A DNA stretch of 64,000 nt, from the NCBI RefSeq assembly GCF_900111125.1, contig NZ_FOGE01000017.1, forward strand, positions 1 through 64,000, written 5' to 3'. Under the pieces are notes generated by a model. It was not told the DNA's origin, searched no databases, and saw only the letters and a program-made list of their open reading frames with translations. Within the stretch, counting starts at the first letter, position 1; each line of letters starts with the position of its first letter. Shown in pieces: positions 26,019 to 33,857 of the stretch. This DNA is from Sphingobium sp. YR768 (GTDB lineage: Bacteria > Pseudomonadota > Alphaproteobacteria > Sphingomonadales > Sphingomonadaceae). Both the position numbers and the translations under genes were made by a program.

Positions 26019-27536
26019 TCAACGCCAGAGCGGCGTGTTCCGCACCGAAAAGCGCTGCACATCCTCCAGCACAAGGGGCGGTCGTTGGTCTGCCGTCATC
26101 GTCTCGGCGGTCAGCCGGTCGATCGTCAGCCCCTCCGCATGCCGCGCCCACAATGCCCAGCCCGGCAGTACGCCGAACATGCTGGGTTCGGGATAGGCGT
26201 CGGCCAGTTCCGCCGGCACCCGCGCCGCATCCGCCGCCGTTCCGCCACCGCGATAGGCCAGATGCACGTCGCGCAGGGTTATGTCCCGGATCGGATGGCC
26301 CGGCAGCCCGGCGATCGCGGCGGGAAAGCGATGGTCTATCCCGCGCGCATCCACTTCGCTGATCCTCACGTCCCTGATCGCGCCGATGCCCGTCCCCTCC
26401 GGCCCGCGCCGCCGGTCGCCCAGCCGCAGGAACAGCGGCGCGGTCGTCACGTCCCGCATGGTCAGGCCGCGCGCGACGACATGCTCCATCACCCCGCCGT
26501 CCACCGTCTCCAGCGCCAGCCCACGGCAGCGGGTGAAGCGGCAATCCTCGATCCGCACATTGCGATATCCGCCATTGCTCTCGGTGCCGAGCTTGATACG
26601 GCCCGTCACCCGGTCCCGGTCCGGCGCGATCTCCTGGGTCATGCGCTTCGTCCCGTCGATCAGCGACCCCATGTCATAGCCCGACACGTCGCAGTCGCGG
26701 ATCAGGATATTCTCCGCCGCGATGGCCCGGCCCAGCGCATGGCTGCTCTTGACCACGATCCCATCATCATTGGGCGAATTGACCCGGCAACGCTCCACCA
26801 GCACGTCGCGCACGCAATCCAGGTCGATGCCGTCGCGCTCCGTGTCGATGGTCAGCCCGTCGATCCGCAGGTCGCGCGTGCCCGTCGCCAGGATCGCGAA
26901 ATGCCCGCCTTTCAGGATCGTAAAGCCCGACAATCTGATGTCGCGCCCATTTTTCAGCGCGATCGCCTTGTTGCCCAGTCCCTGCATCGCGGCGGCATCC
27001 GGTTCCAGATGGCCGATCTCCGCCGCGCTCATCCCCTGCATCGACAAGGGCCGCTCGCCCGCCTGTTTCTTCCAGCGCGCGCCCGGCCCATCGCGGGTCA
27101 GGCCGATCCCGTGGATCAGCCCCGGCCCGATGATCGCTACCTGCTCCACATCCTCGCCCCAGATCAGGCTGTTGTGCCAATGGCTATGGCCGAAATCCTG
27201 ATAAAGCTGCTCGATCCCCGCTTCGGGCAGGTCATAGCGTCCGGCATGGCGCGCCGGATCGGCCGCCTCGATCACCGCACCCTCGCTCAGCAACAGCGTG
27301 ACCCGACTCTGCAAGCGGATCGAAAAGCACAGATAGCGCCCGCGCGGCAGGATCACCGTGCCACCCCCAGCGCGGGACGCCGCCGCGATCGCCGCATTGA
27401 TCGCGTCGCTATCGATCGCCACGCCATCGCCGCGCGCCCCGAAGTCGCGCACATCCTGCCGACGTGCGGCATGGACCGGAAAGGGCAGGGCGGCCAGCGC
27501 CAGCCCTATCGCTACATCGCGGCGACTCATCCGCAT
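26019..27536 (-). CDS. GH28 polygalacturonase-family hydrolase, exported
   Basis: The protein is a right-handed beta-helix hydrolase acting on galacturonan or rhamnogalacturonan. It has 505 residues with a twin-arginine leader, 'MSRRDVAIGLALAALPFPVH'. After the pectin-lyase-fold start 'DVRDFGARGDGVAIDSDAIN' come 'DTERDGIDLD' (about 231-240) and 'NSPNDDGIVVKSS' (about 253-265), the acidic GH28 residues, then 'LGTESNGGYRNVRIEDC'. The usual Gly-His-Gly motif is not obvious, as in divergent rhamnogalacturonan-active members. ATG 27536 shares a base with the upstream stop (TGATG); 27530 is an alternative. It is the second gene of the acetylesterase-GH28 operon. Confidence 0.88.
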   Translation of the reverse strand: MRMSRRDVAIGLALAALPFPVHAARRQDVRDFGARGDGVAIDSDAINAAIAAASRAGGGTVILPRGRYLCFSIRLQSRVTLLLSEGAVIEAADPARHAGRYDLPEAGIEQLYQDFGHSHWHNSLIWGEDVEQVAIIGPGLIHGIGLTRDGPGARWKKQAGERPLSMQGMSAAEIGHLEPDAAAMQGLGNKAIALKNGRDIRLSGFTILKGGHFAILATGTRDLRIDGLTIDTERDGIDLDCVRDVLVERCRVNSPNDDGIVVKSSHALGRAIAAENILIRDCDVSGYDMGSLIDGTKRMTQEIAPDRDRVTGRIKLGTESNGGYRNVRIEDCRFTRCRGLALETVDGGVMEHVVARGLTMRDVTTAPLFLRLGDRRRGPEGTGIGAIRDVRISEVDARGIDHRFPAAIAGLPGHPIRDITLRDVHLAYRGGGTAADAARVPAELADAYPEPSMFGVLPGWALWARHAEGLTIDRLTAETMTADQRPPLVLEDVQRFSVRNTPLWR

Positions 27537-28744
27537 CAATTGCCTGCCGGCCGCTGGTCGCTTCGGATCAGACTGGGGGCAATGGCTACGGCGCTGGCGG
27601 CTGGCGGCCGATCGGGCACGAAAGCCGGCATCGTCACATGCGCCGCCAGATCCGGCACCTGCGCCCTGATCCGTTCCGCCACCGCGCTGGCCATCAGCCA
27701 GGCGCCATAATTGTCATGATGCGTCTTGTCCCTGCCGCCATCGTTGAAGGCGGTCGGCGCCACTTCCGGCCCCAGCGCTTCATAAATGGCCCGGCTATCG
27801 GCATTCAGGTCGATCAGCGGCACGCCATCCTCCGTGGCGACCTTGCGTACCGCCGCCGCATAGGCGCCCAGCGTGTCGCTGATCTTCCCCTGCGCATCGA
27901 AATTGCGCCGTTCGGGGGATGTCACCAGCACCGGATGCGCCCCGCGCCGCCGCGCTTCGGCCATGTAGGCGCGCAGATAGGCGGGATAGGTCGTCGCCGG
28001 ATCGGCATAGGTTTGCGGCCATTCCGCCTTCTGGTCATTATGGCCGAACTGGATGAACAGCCAGTCGCCCGGCTTCATCCCCGACAGAAGCTTGTCGAAT
28101 CGCAGGTCGGTCAGGAAGGATTTCAGTGTCGCGCCCGACTTGGCATGATTGGCCACCACGATCTTGTCGTCCAGCATCGCGGGCAGCATCTGGCCCCAAC
28201 TCGCCGCCGGCTCGGCATATTGGTCTGTCACGGTCGAATCGCCGGCCAGAAAGACGGTCGGCGCCGTCACCGGTTCGATCCGCACCGATTGGACCGTCGG
28301 CCGGCCCAGAAATTCCAGCGTCAGCTTCTCGTCCCACGTATATTCCTGCGCATCCCGCGCATCGATCCGCACCTTGTCGCCGCCCGGCGCATTGGCGGGC
28401 GGCGGGGCCAGTGCCGGGGTACGGATATTGACCAGGAAACTATGCTCGATCGTCTCGCCCCGGCGGGTGATGACATGGTTCAGCATCAGCCGCCGGGCCT
28501 CGGCCTTGACCGTCATGTTGCCTGCCTGGCGCCGGTCGCCCAGCCGCACCGTCACCCGATAGTCGCCTTCGGGCAGTGCCACGGAAAACAGGAAAGCCTG
28601 CGCGTCGCCGCCCGGCTCCATGCCATGGCCGCCTTTCTCATACAGGCGCTGCCGCTCGGCCGACTGAGGGCGCAGGTCGAAGCTCTGCGTCGCAGGCAGC
28701 GACGCGGCGGTCAGCATCAGCGCAAGGGCGGGGGCGATCGGCAT
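27536..28744 (-). CDS. Rhamnogalacturonan acetylesterase with N-terminal beta domain (CE12 type)
   Basis: The 402-residue protein has a signal peptide, an N-terminal beta-sandwich, carbohydrate-binding-like domain (about 20-158) and an SGNH hydrolase domain. Block I is 'FLAGDSTVTDQYAEPAASWG' with Ser170, block III 'QFGHNDQKAEW', and block V 'DKTHHDNYGAWLMA'. It should remove acetyl esters from rhamnogalacturonan so that GH28, its operon partner, can cut. Unlike the shorter relative at 4613-5419 it keeps the canonical Gly-Asp-Ser. A terminator-like hairpin lies in its leader at 28762-28802. Confidence 0.9.
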   Translation of the reverse strand: MPIAPALALMLTAASLPATQSFDLRPQSAERQRLYEKGGHGMEPGGDAQAFLFSVALPEGDYRVTVRLGDRRQAGNMTVKAEARRLMLNHVITRRGETIEHSFLVNIRTPALAPPPANAPGGDKVRIDARDAQEYTWDEKLTLEFLGRPTVQSVRIEPVTAPTVFLAGDSTVTDQYAEPAASWGQMLPAMLDDKIVVANHAKSGATLKSFLTDLRFDKLLSGMKPGDWLFIQFGHNDQKAEWPQTYADPATTYPAYLRAYMAEARRRGAHPVLVTSPERRNFDAQGKISDTLGAYAAAVRKVATEDGVPLIDLNADSRAIYEALGPEVAPTAFNDGGRDKTHHDNYGAWLMASAVAERIRAQVPDLAAHVTMPAFVPDRPPAASAVAIAPSLIRSDQRPAGN

Positions 28745-28761
28745 CAGGACAATCCGAAAGA

Positions 28762-28802
28762 GGCAAAAATAAGGGGAGCGCCACGGAGTCGCAGCGCTCC
28801 CC
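28762..28802 (-). terminator. Intrinsic-terminator-like hairpin in the acetylesterase-operon leader
   Basis: Read on the minus strand, GGGGAGCGC (28802-28794) pairs with GCGCTCCCC (28781-28773) around a 12-base loop and is followed by TTATTTTT. It ends only about 20 bases before the ATG at 28744. No gene lies upstream on that strand, so it may be an attenuator in the operon's own leader. Confidence 0.6.
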
Positions 28803-29004
28803 TCAGATCAACCGCCCGTGCAGGGGCGTGTCGATCTATATTCCCTCTAAATAATCCCATTGTCCATATAGAGGGATAAATAATCTCGTTCATGATAGCG
28901 GACCTCCCGACACCAGCCGTCCGGGCAAGGCCAATCGGCAATCTGCCGCCGAGTGGGATATCAGCAATGGCGGAACGCACCACAGCCGGACCCCCTAAAA
29001 ATGA

Positions 29005-29018
29005 TCCACATTGTGAAA
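29005..29018. promoter_or_regulatory. Candidate IclR-type operator (acetylesterase side)
   Basis: TCCACATTGTGAAA matches the palindrome TTCCACATWGTGGAA in its core CACATTGTG. It lies in the divergent promoter region, 76 bases from the stronger copy at 29082-29095, a spacing that would allow cooperative binding or looping. Confidence 0.5.
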
Positions 29019-29081
29019 TCGAAAATCACATGATGATTTTTCTGGCAATTGTCCGGCCAGCGTTATAGGATGACACAAGAG

Positions 29082-29095
29082 TTCACATAGTGGAA
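29082..29095. promoter_or_regulatory. Candidate IclR-type operator (TonB receptor side)
   Basis: TTCACATAGTGGAA is part of GTTCACATAGTGGAAC (29081-29096), whose ends GTTC and GAAC are inverted. It lies 50-63 bases before the receptor start and is the best-formed member of the set found at 847, 18977, 25966 and 29005. Confidence 0.55.
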
Positions 29096-29145
29096 CATTC
29101 AGGCCGCCACCCGATGCGGGGGCGACCGTGCATAGGGGAGGATAT

Positions 29146-32115
29146 ATGATGTCTTTGCGTTCCGCGTTCGCTCGCCGCAGTTCGGCCCTCGCGATCGCCT
29201 CTACCCTCCTGGTCGCCGCACCGGCACTGGCGCAGGATCAACCTGCCGCCGCCCCGCCCACGCCGCAAGCGGATCAGCCCGCCGATCAGGCAACGGCCGA
29301 TATCGTCGTCACCGGCTTCCGCGCTTCGCTCAACAGCGCGCTCGGCATGAAGCGTAACGAGGCCGCCGCCGTCGATTCGATCGTGGCGGAGGATATCGGT
29401 AAATTCCCCGACTCCAACCTGGCTGAATCGATGCAGCGCGTGCCTGGTATCGCGCTGGCCCGTGGCGACGGCGGCGAAGGCCGCAATATCTCGGTCCGTG
29501 GTCTTGGCGCCGGCTTCACCCGCGTCCGCATCAACGGCATGGAAGGCACGTCGCAGACCGGCTCGTCGGATATCTATGGCGCGGGCAATAATGGCCGCAG
29601 CTTCGACTTCAACGTCTTCCCGACCGAAATCTTCTCGGCCCTCTCGGTGCGCAAGACCACCTCGGCCGATGTCGAGGAAGGCTCGCTCGGCGCCACCGTC
29701 GACCTTTCCGCGCCCAAGCCGATGGACCAGAAGGAGGACTTCGTCCTCGCCGCCACGATGCGCGGCGTCTATAATGAGCTGTCGAAAAAGGCCGATCCGC
29801 GCGCTTCGCTGCTCATTTCCAAGAAGTTCGGCGACAGCGGCTTCGGCATCCTCGGCTCGGTCGCCTATCAGAAGCGCAACCTGCGCGAAGTCGGCTATTC
29901 GGCGGTGGATATCCTGTCGGCCAACACCAATGGCGGCTTCTGCTCGCCGCTGGGCGCGCCGATCAACACCGCCGGCCAGACGGCTGCGCAGCTTGAAACA
30001 CGGGGCGTGACCGCCGAAAATTGCAGCACCGGCAATCCGCGCACCAGCGATGCCGCCGCCTATCAGACGATCCAGGATCTGCGCCGGGACGATCTGCCGG
30101 GCGTTGCGGGCAGCGGCGCCTTCCTGCCGCGCCTGCCGCGTTACCTCAACAGCCAGCAGAAGCAGGAACGCATCGGCGGTTCGCTGACGCTTCAGTTCCA
30201 GCCCGACGATGAAACCGACATCTCGGTCGATTTCCTCTATTCGCGGTTCGAAGTGACCCGTCGCGACAATTATATCGCGGCCGTCTCCTTCGCCCGCAAC
30301 GCCTCCAACCTCGGCCAGCCGATGACGTCGGTGCGGGACATTGAGTTCGATGACAATGGTTCGCTGGTCTATGGCCTGTTCGACGGCGTCGACGTCCGGT
30401 CCGAAGGGCTGGTCGATCACTTCGTCTCGACCTTCAAGCAGGCCAATATCAACTATAAGCGCCAGTTGAACGACAGCCTCGAAGTCAGCGGCATCGTCGG
30501 CTTCAACCAGTCGGTTTGGGACGGCAAGAGCCGCCTTCAGACCTTCATGGATGCCATCGACACCGACGGTTTCTCGATCGATTATCGCGATGGCGGCTCG
30601 ACGCCCAAGCTGGGCTTCGGCGTCGACGTCAACAATCCCGCCAGCTTCGCCTACGCGCCGACCGTCAACGGCACGGTGCGTGGCGGCTTCAGCTTCCAGG
30701 GCAAGCCGTCGAAGAACACCACCGACAACATGACCGCCGAAACGAACCTGAAATGGACGGTCAGCGACGCCGTCACCATCCGCGGCGGCGCGCAATATCG
30801 GCGCAGCGACTTCCTCTCCACCTTCCTGCGCCCCTATAATGCCGACACCGTCGTGCGCGATCTGCCGGCCGGCACCACCCTGGCCGACATTACCACCACC
30901 ATCAGCGGCGTGGACAAGCTGTGGGGCAATGGCGCCCCGTCCAGCTGGGTGGCGATCGACCCGGCGAAATGGGCCAGCACCTTCGGCTTCGACGATGTCC
31001 GCTATTGCGGGGTGGAATGTGGCGGTGGCCGCAGCCGGGTCCGTGAAGAGGTGATGAGCGGCTATCTCATGGCCAATTTCGACCTCGAAAACGCAATCGG
31101 CTTCGGCGTACGCGGCGATGTCGGCGTGCGTTACGTCAAGACGGACATGTCCTCTTCGGGCTATATCGCGGTGGCCGCCGCCAGTTCGCCGACCGGCCTG
31201 ACCGGCCAATATGCCGCCGCGAAGAACAGCTATGACGACTGGCTGCCCTCGGCCAATATCGTGATCGAACCGATCGACAACCTCCTTGTCCGCTTCTCCG
31301 GCGCAAAGGTTCTGGCCCGCCCGGAACTCGGCCTGCTGACCCCCACCAGCGGCGTCAATCCCGTCACGCGCGTCGGCAACATCAACAACCCGTTCCTGGA
31401 CCCGATCCGCGCAACCACCTTCGACGTCGCCCTGGAATGGTATTTCCGCCCCGGTTCGCTGCTCTCGGCTGCCTTCTTCTACAAGGATATCAAGAGCTTC
31501 ATCCAGAATGTGAACAGCCAGATTCCCTTCAATCAGCTGGGTCTGCCTGTTGCGCTGCTGGAAAACAGCAATACCTCGCCGGAGGAACTGTTCACCGTGT
31601 CGCAACCGTTCAACACGCCGGGCGGCAAGCTGAAGGGCATCGAGCTGAACGCCCAGATTCCCTTCACCTTCTTCGACGGGTTCCTGAGCAATTTCGGTGT
31701 TCTGGCCAACTACACCCATGTCACCTCGAAGATTAACTACATCCTCGCCAGCGTGAACGGCACGCCGACCGTGACCACCACGGCGGACCTTGTCGGCCTG
31801 TCGCCCAACACCGCGTCGGCCACGCTCTATTATGAGGATGATAAGTTCTCCATCCGCACGACCGGCAACTTCCGCGACCAGTTCATCCGCGGCATCCCGG
31901 CTTCGCCCGGCAGCGACCTTCAGGGCAACGCCAAGACCTTCTACATGGACGCCTCGGCCAGCTACAATGTCACCGACCGGCTGAAGATCATCGTGGAGGC
32001 GACCAACCTGACCGACGAGCAGAACCGCCTCTATATCGACAGCCAGCGTCAGGACACTTTGTTCGAAACCCGGATCGGCCGCACCTTCACCTTCGGCGTG
32101 ACCTACCGGATGTAA
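29146..32115 (+). CDS. TonB-dependent outer-membrane receptor
   Basis: This is a 22-strand beta-barrel receptor probably importing rhamnogalacturonan oligomers with energy from TonB-ExbBD. The 989-residue protein has a signal peptide to about residue 31 ('AAPALAQDQ'), a TonB-box-like 'DIVVTGFRASL', a plug domain ('ESMQRVPGIAL', 'NISVRGLGAGFTRVRINGME') and a barrel ending in 'GRTFTFGVTYRM' with an aromatic near the C-terminus. ATG 29146 follows AGGGGAGGA; ATG 29149 is an alternative. It lies divergent to the acetylesterase-GH28 operon and next to an IclR gene. No SusD partner is present, as is normal for Proteobacteria. Confidence 0.93.
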   Translation: MMSLRSAFARRSSALAIASTLLVAAPALAQDQPAAAPPTPQADQPADQATADIVVTGFRASLNSALGMKRNEAAAVDSIVAEDIGKFPDSNLAESMQRVPGIALARGDGGEGRNISVRGLGAGFTRVRINGMEGTSQTGSSDIYGAGNNGRSFDFNVFPTEIFSALSVRKTTSADVEEGSLGATVDLSAPKPMDQKEDFVLAATMRGVYNELSKKADPRASLLISKKFGDSGFGILGSVAYQKRNLREVGYSAVDILSANTNGGFCSPLGAPINTAGQTAAQLETRGVTAENCSTGNPRTSDAAAYQTIQDLRRDDLPGVAGSGAFLPRLPRYLNSQQKQERIGGSLTLQFQPDDETDISVDFLYSRFEVTRRDNYIAAVSFARNASNLGQPMTSVRDIEFDDNGSLVYGLFDGVDVRSEGLVDHFVSTFKQANINYKRQLNDSLEVSGIVGFNQSVWDGKSRLQTFMDAIDTDGFSIDYRDGGSTPKLGFGVDVNNPASFAYAPTVNGTVRGGFSFQGKPSKNTTDNMTAETNLKWTVSDAVTIRGGAQYRRSDFLSTFLRPYNADTVVRDLPAGTTLADITTTISGVDKLWGNGAPSSWVAIDPAKWASTFGFDDVRYCGVECGGGRSRVREEVMSGYLMANFDLENAIGFGVRGDVGVRYVKTDMSSSGYIAVAAASSPTGLTGQYAAAKNSYDDWLPSANIVIEPIDNLLVRFSGAKVLARPELGLLTPTSGVNPVTRVGNINNPFLDPIRATTFDVALEWYFRPGSLLSAAFFYKDIKSFIQNVNSQIPFNQLGLPVALLENSNTSPEELFTVSQPFNTPGGKLKGIELNAQIPFTFFDGFLSNFGVLANYTHVTSKINYILASVNGTPTVTTTADLVGLSPNTASATLYYEDDKFSIRTTGNFRDQFIRGIPASPGSDLQGNAKTFYMDASASYNVTDRLKIIVEATNLTDEQNRLYIDSQRQDTLFETRIGRTFTFGVTYRM

Positions 32116-32135
32116 TTCCTTTCTCCCCCCAACTG

Positions 32136-32175
32136 GAGGGCGCGGTCAGGCAACTGGTCCGCGCCCTCATTGTTT
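32136..32175 (+). terminator. Terminator after the TonB receptor
   Basis: GAGGGCGCGG (32136-32145) pairs with CCGCGCCCTC (32159-32168), followed by ATTGTTT. It lies 20 bases after the receptor stop codon. Confidence 0.75.
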
Positions 32176-32312
32176 GGGGATTCTGTCCTACCCGGCACAC
32201 GCGGCTTATGGTGCCGGACAGGATATCAGGCCGGGTAAGATAATATCCAACATTTGATCGAAAATGTCGAAATGCGCGGGAAATATGCGAAGCTAAGCGC
32301 GACAAATCCTAT

Positions 32313-33086
32313 TCAGCGCGGCCCGCTATAGCCTACGGCGGCGCTGATCTGCTCGGCCGATCGCATCACCTGCTCGGCCAGCGCCGGGCGGACATCGTCG
32401 GTCAGATAATGGGCTGCGCTGGCAATCGATATGGCGACGCAGATCTGCCCCTTGGCATCGCGCACCGGCACCGCGATCGACCGCACGCCATCGCCCAGTT
32501 CGCTGTCATGCAGCACCTCGCCTTGCGCCTTGTGCGCACGCATTTCCTCGACATAGGCGGCAATTTGCGGCGCGCTGGCCTTGCCATTTTTCGCCTCGAC
32601 ATAGAGGCGTTCCCACGTACCTTCTTCCTCGTCCAGCAACAGCGCCTTGCCCAGACCCGTCTCGGCGATCGGCCGCCGGTCGCCCGGCGCGGTCGCGACG
32701 CGGAGCCGCTGCGTGCCCGTCACCCGATCCAGATGGCGCGACCAGTCGCCCTCGCGCTTGCCGATGAACACGCAGAAGCCGGTACGTTCGGACAACAACT
32801 CCATGAAGGGGCGGGCCACCCGCACATAATCGATCTGCTCGGTCGCCAGCACGCCCAGCTGCAACAGCTTGGGGCCGAGCGCGAAACCATCCCGCGTCAC
32901 CGACAGATAGCTGCGCGATTTCAGCGCCTGCACCAGCCGGTGCGCCGTCGTCTTGCTCATGCCCAGCTTGCGCGCCAGATCGGCGGCGCGGATCGGTCCG
33001 TCAATCACCTCGTCCATGATGTCGAGCGCGCGCATCAGCGTCTGCGTACCCTTCACCGTTTCCTGCTTTTCGTCGCCGTCCTGCAT
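32313..33086 (-). CDS. IclR-family regulator of the pectin genes (KdgR-like)
   Basis: The 257-residue protein has the winged helix 'AADLARKLGMSKTTAHRLVQ' (about 34-53) and an IclR effector domain with 'ETGLGKALLLDEEEGTW' and 'VRSIAVPVRDAKGQICVAIS'. It is paralogous to the IclR protein at 6323-7150. It converges on the TonB receptor and is the only regulator at this end, so it is the best candidate to read the TTCCACATAGTGGAA-like sites. Its own promoter region carries TCCCATATATAGGAA (33123-33137), similar to the rhamnose-type motif, which may mean cross-control. Effector unknown. Confidence 0.85.
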   Translation of the reverse strand: MQDGDEKQETVKGTQTLMRALDIMDEVIDGPIRAADLARKLGMSKTTAHRLVQALKSRSYLSVTRDGFALGPKLLQLGVLATEQIDYVRVARPFMELLSERTGFCVFIGKREGDWSRHLDRVTGTQRLRVATAPGDRRPIAETGLGKALLLDEEEGTWERLYVEAKNGKASAPQIAAYVEEMRAHKAQGEVLHDSELGDGVRSIAVPVRDAKGQICVAISIASAAHYLTDDVRPALAEQVMRSAEQISAAVGYSGPR

Positions 33087-33122
33087 CTTGTCCTACCCTG
33101 ATCGCACCGGCTTGGTGGTGCG

Positions 33123-33137
33123 TCCCATATATAGGAA
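33123..33137. promoter_or_regulatory. Rhamnose-type operator candidate before the second IclR gene
   Basis: TCCCATATATAGGAA is nearly palindromic and resembles GTCCCATATTTTGGAC at 7289. It stands 37-51 bases before the IclR start at 33086, where it could serve autoregulation or control by the other IclR protein. Confidence 0.4.
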
Positions 33138-33187
33138 ATGCTATCGGCCAGTTTGGGCGGATTGTCAGCTTCTTTGTTGGCGCCCAC

Positions 33188-33226
33188 GAAAAAGCCCGCC
33201 GGTCACGCGACCGGCGGGCTTTTTCG
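33188..33226. terminator. Strong bidirectional terminator
   Basis: GAAAAAGCCCGCCGGT and its complement ACCGGCGGGCTTTTTC form a 16-base stem around CACGCG. It ends the leftward tol-pal operon, 21 bases after pal, and insulates the IclR gene. Confidence 0.92.
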
Positions 33227-33246
33227 TCATCAAAGGCGCGAAGCCC

Positions 33247-33762
33247 TCAATATTGGATGGTGACAGTCACCGCGCGGCGATTCTGCGCCCAACTGGCTTC
33301 GTCCGATCCCAGCGCCGCCGGCCGTTCCTTGCCATAGCTGACGGTGGTGATCCGGCCCGCGTCGATCCCCAGCGAGGCGAGGTAATTCTTGGCTGCATTG
33401 GCGCGGCGTTCGCCCAGCGCGATATTATAGTCGCGGGTGCCGCGTTCGTCGGCATGGCCTTCGATCGTCACGCGGACCGACGGGTTCTGCTGCAACCAGG
33501 CGGCCTGGCTCTGCAACGTCGCCTGATCCTCGGCATCGACATCATATTGGTCCAGGCCAAAGAAGATGCGGTCGGACGAGACGGAGGCCACGAAATCCTC
33601 CTGGCTGCCCTTGCGCGGACCGGTCTGCCCGGTGGGGCCGCTGGGCACGGTCGTACCGCTGGTGCCGCCGGGGGCGGGGGGAAGTTCGGCCGGCGGCTTT
33701 TTCGAGCAGGCGGCAAGCGCGATGATGGCGGTGGCCATGACCACGGTCCGGGACAATTTCAT
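33247..33762 (-). CDS. pal: Peptidoglycan-associated lipoprotein Pal
   Basis: Pal anchors the outer membrane to peptidoglycan and closes the Tol-Pal system. The 171-residue protein has a lipoprotein signal with lipobox 'IIALAAC' (acylated Cys near residue 19), a Pro/Gly-rich linker and the OmpA-type domain 'VRVTIEGHADERGTRDYNIA' and 'LGERRANAAKNYL', containing the diaminopimelate-binding Asp and Arg. It follows tolB by 95 bases and is closed by the terminator at 33188-33226. Confidence 0.97.
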   Translation of the reverse strand: MKLSRTVVMATAIIALAACSKKPPAELPPAPGGTSGTTVPSGPTGQTGPRKGSQEDFVASVSSDRIFFGLDQYDVDAEDQATLQSQAAWLQQNPSVRVTIEGHADERGTRDYNIALGERRANAAKNYLASLGIDAGRITTVSYGKERPAALGSDEASWAQNRRAVTVTIQY

Positions 33763-33857
33763 CGGGGTCTCCTTTTTGCGCTGTCAGCCGCTGGTAGGAA
33801 CGGGGACAGGGTCCGTGAGTTTCGTTACGCTGTCAAGACGATTAGGTTCCGTAGCGG

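Larger units (their letters stand above)
28745..29145. other. Divergent promoter region of the acetylesterase-GH28 operon and TonB receptor
   Basis: This 401-base gap holds no convincing gene. From left to right it contains a terminator-like hairpin read on the minus strand (28762-28802), an inverted repeat ATTCCCTCTA (28840-28849) / TAGAGGGAT (28869-28877) with a repeated TAAATAATC next to each arm, two IclR-type operator candidates (29005-29018, 29082-29095), and the AGGGGAGGA ribosome site for the receptor at about 29134-29142. A 79-codon minus frame at 28744-28983 has no family likeness and is not called. Confidence 0.7.

Noticed and set aside
28744..28983. 79-codon minus frame just upstream of the acetylesterase
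   Set aside because: It covers the terminator-like hairpin and operator-rich leader, lacks a good ribosome site and resembles no family.
29083..31719. 878-codon open frame on the minus strand opposite the TonB receptor
   Set aside because: It is the mirror of a GC-rich gene with strong codon bias; the plus-strand frame has a signal peptide, plug and barrel motifs, while the minus frame shows no domain.
32250..32267. ACATTT-GATCGA-AAATGT inverted repeat as an operator
   Set aside because: It lies between the convergent ends of the TonB receptor and IclR genes, where no promoter is expected, and is short enough to be chance.
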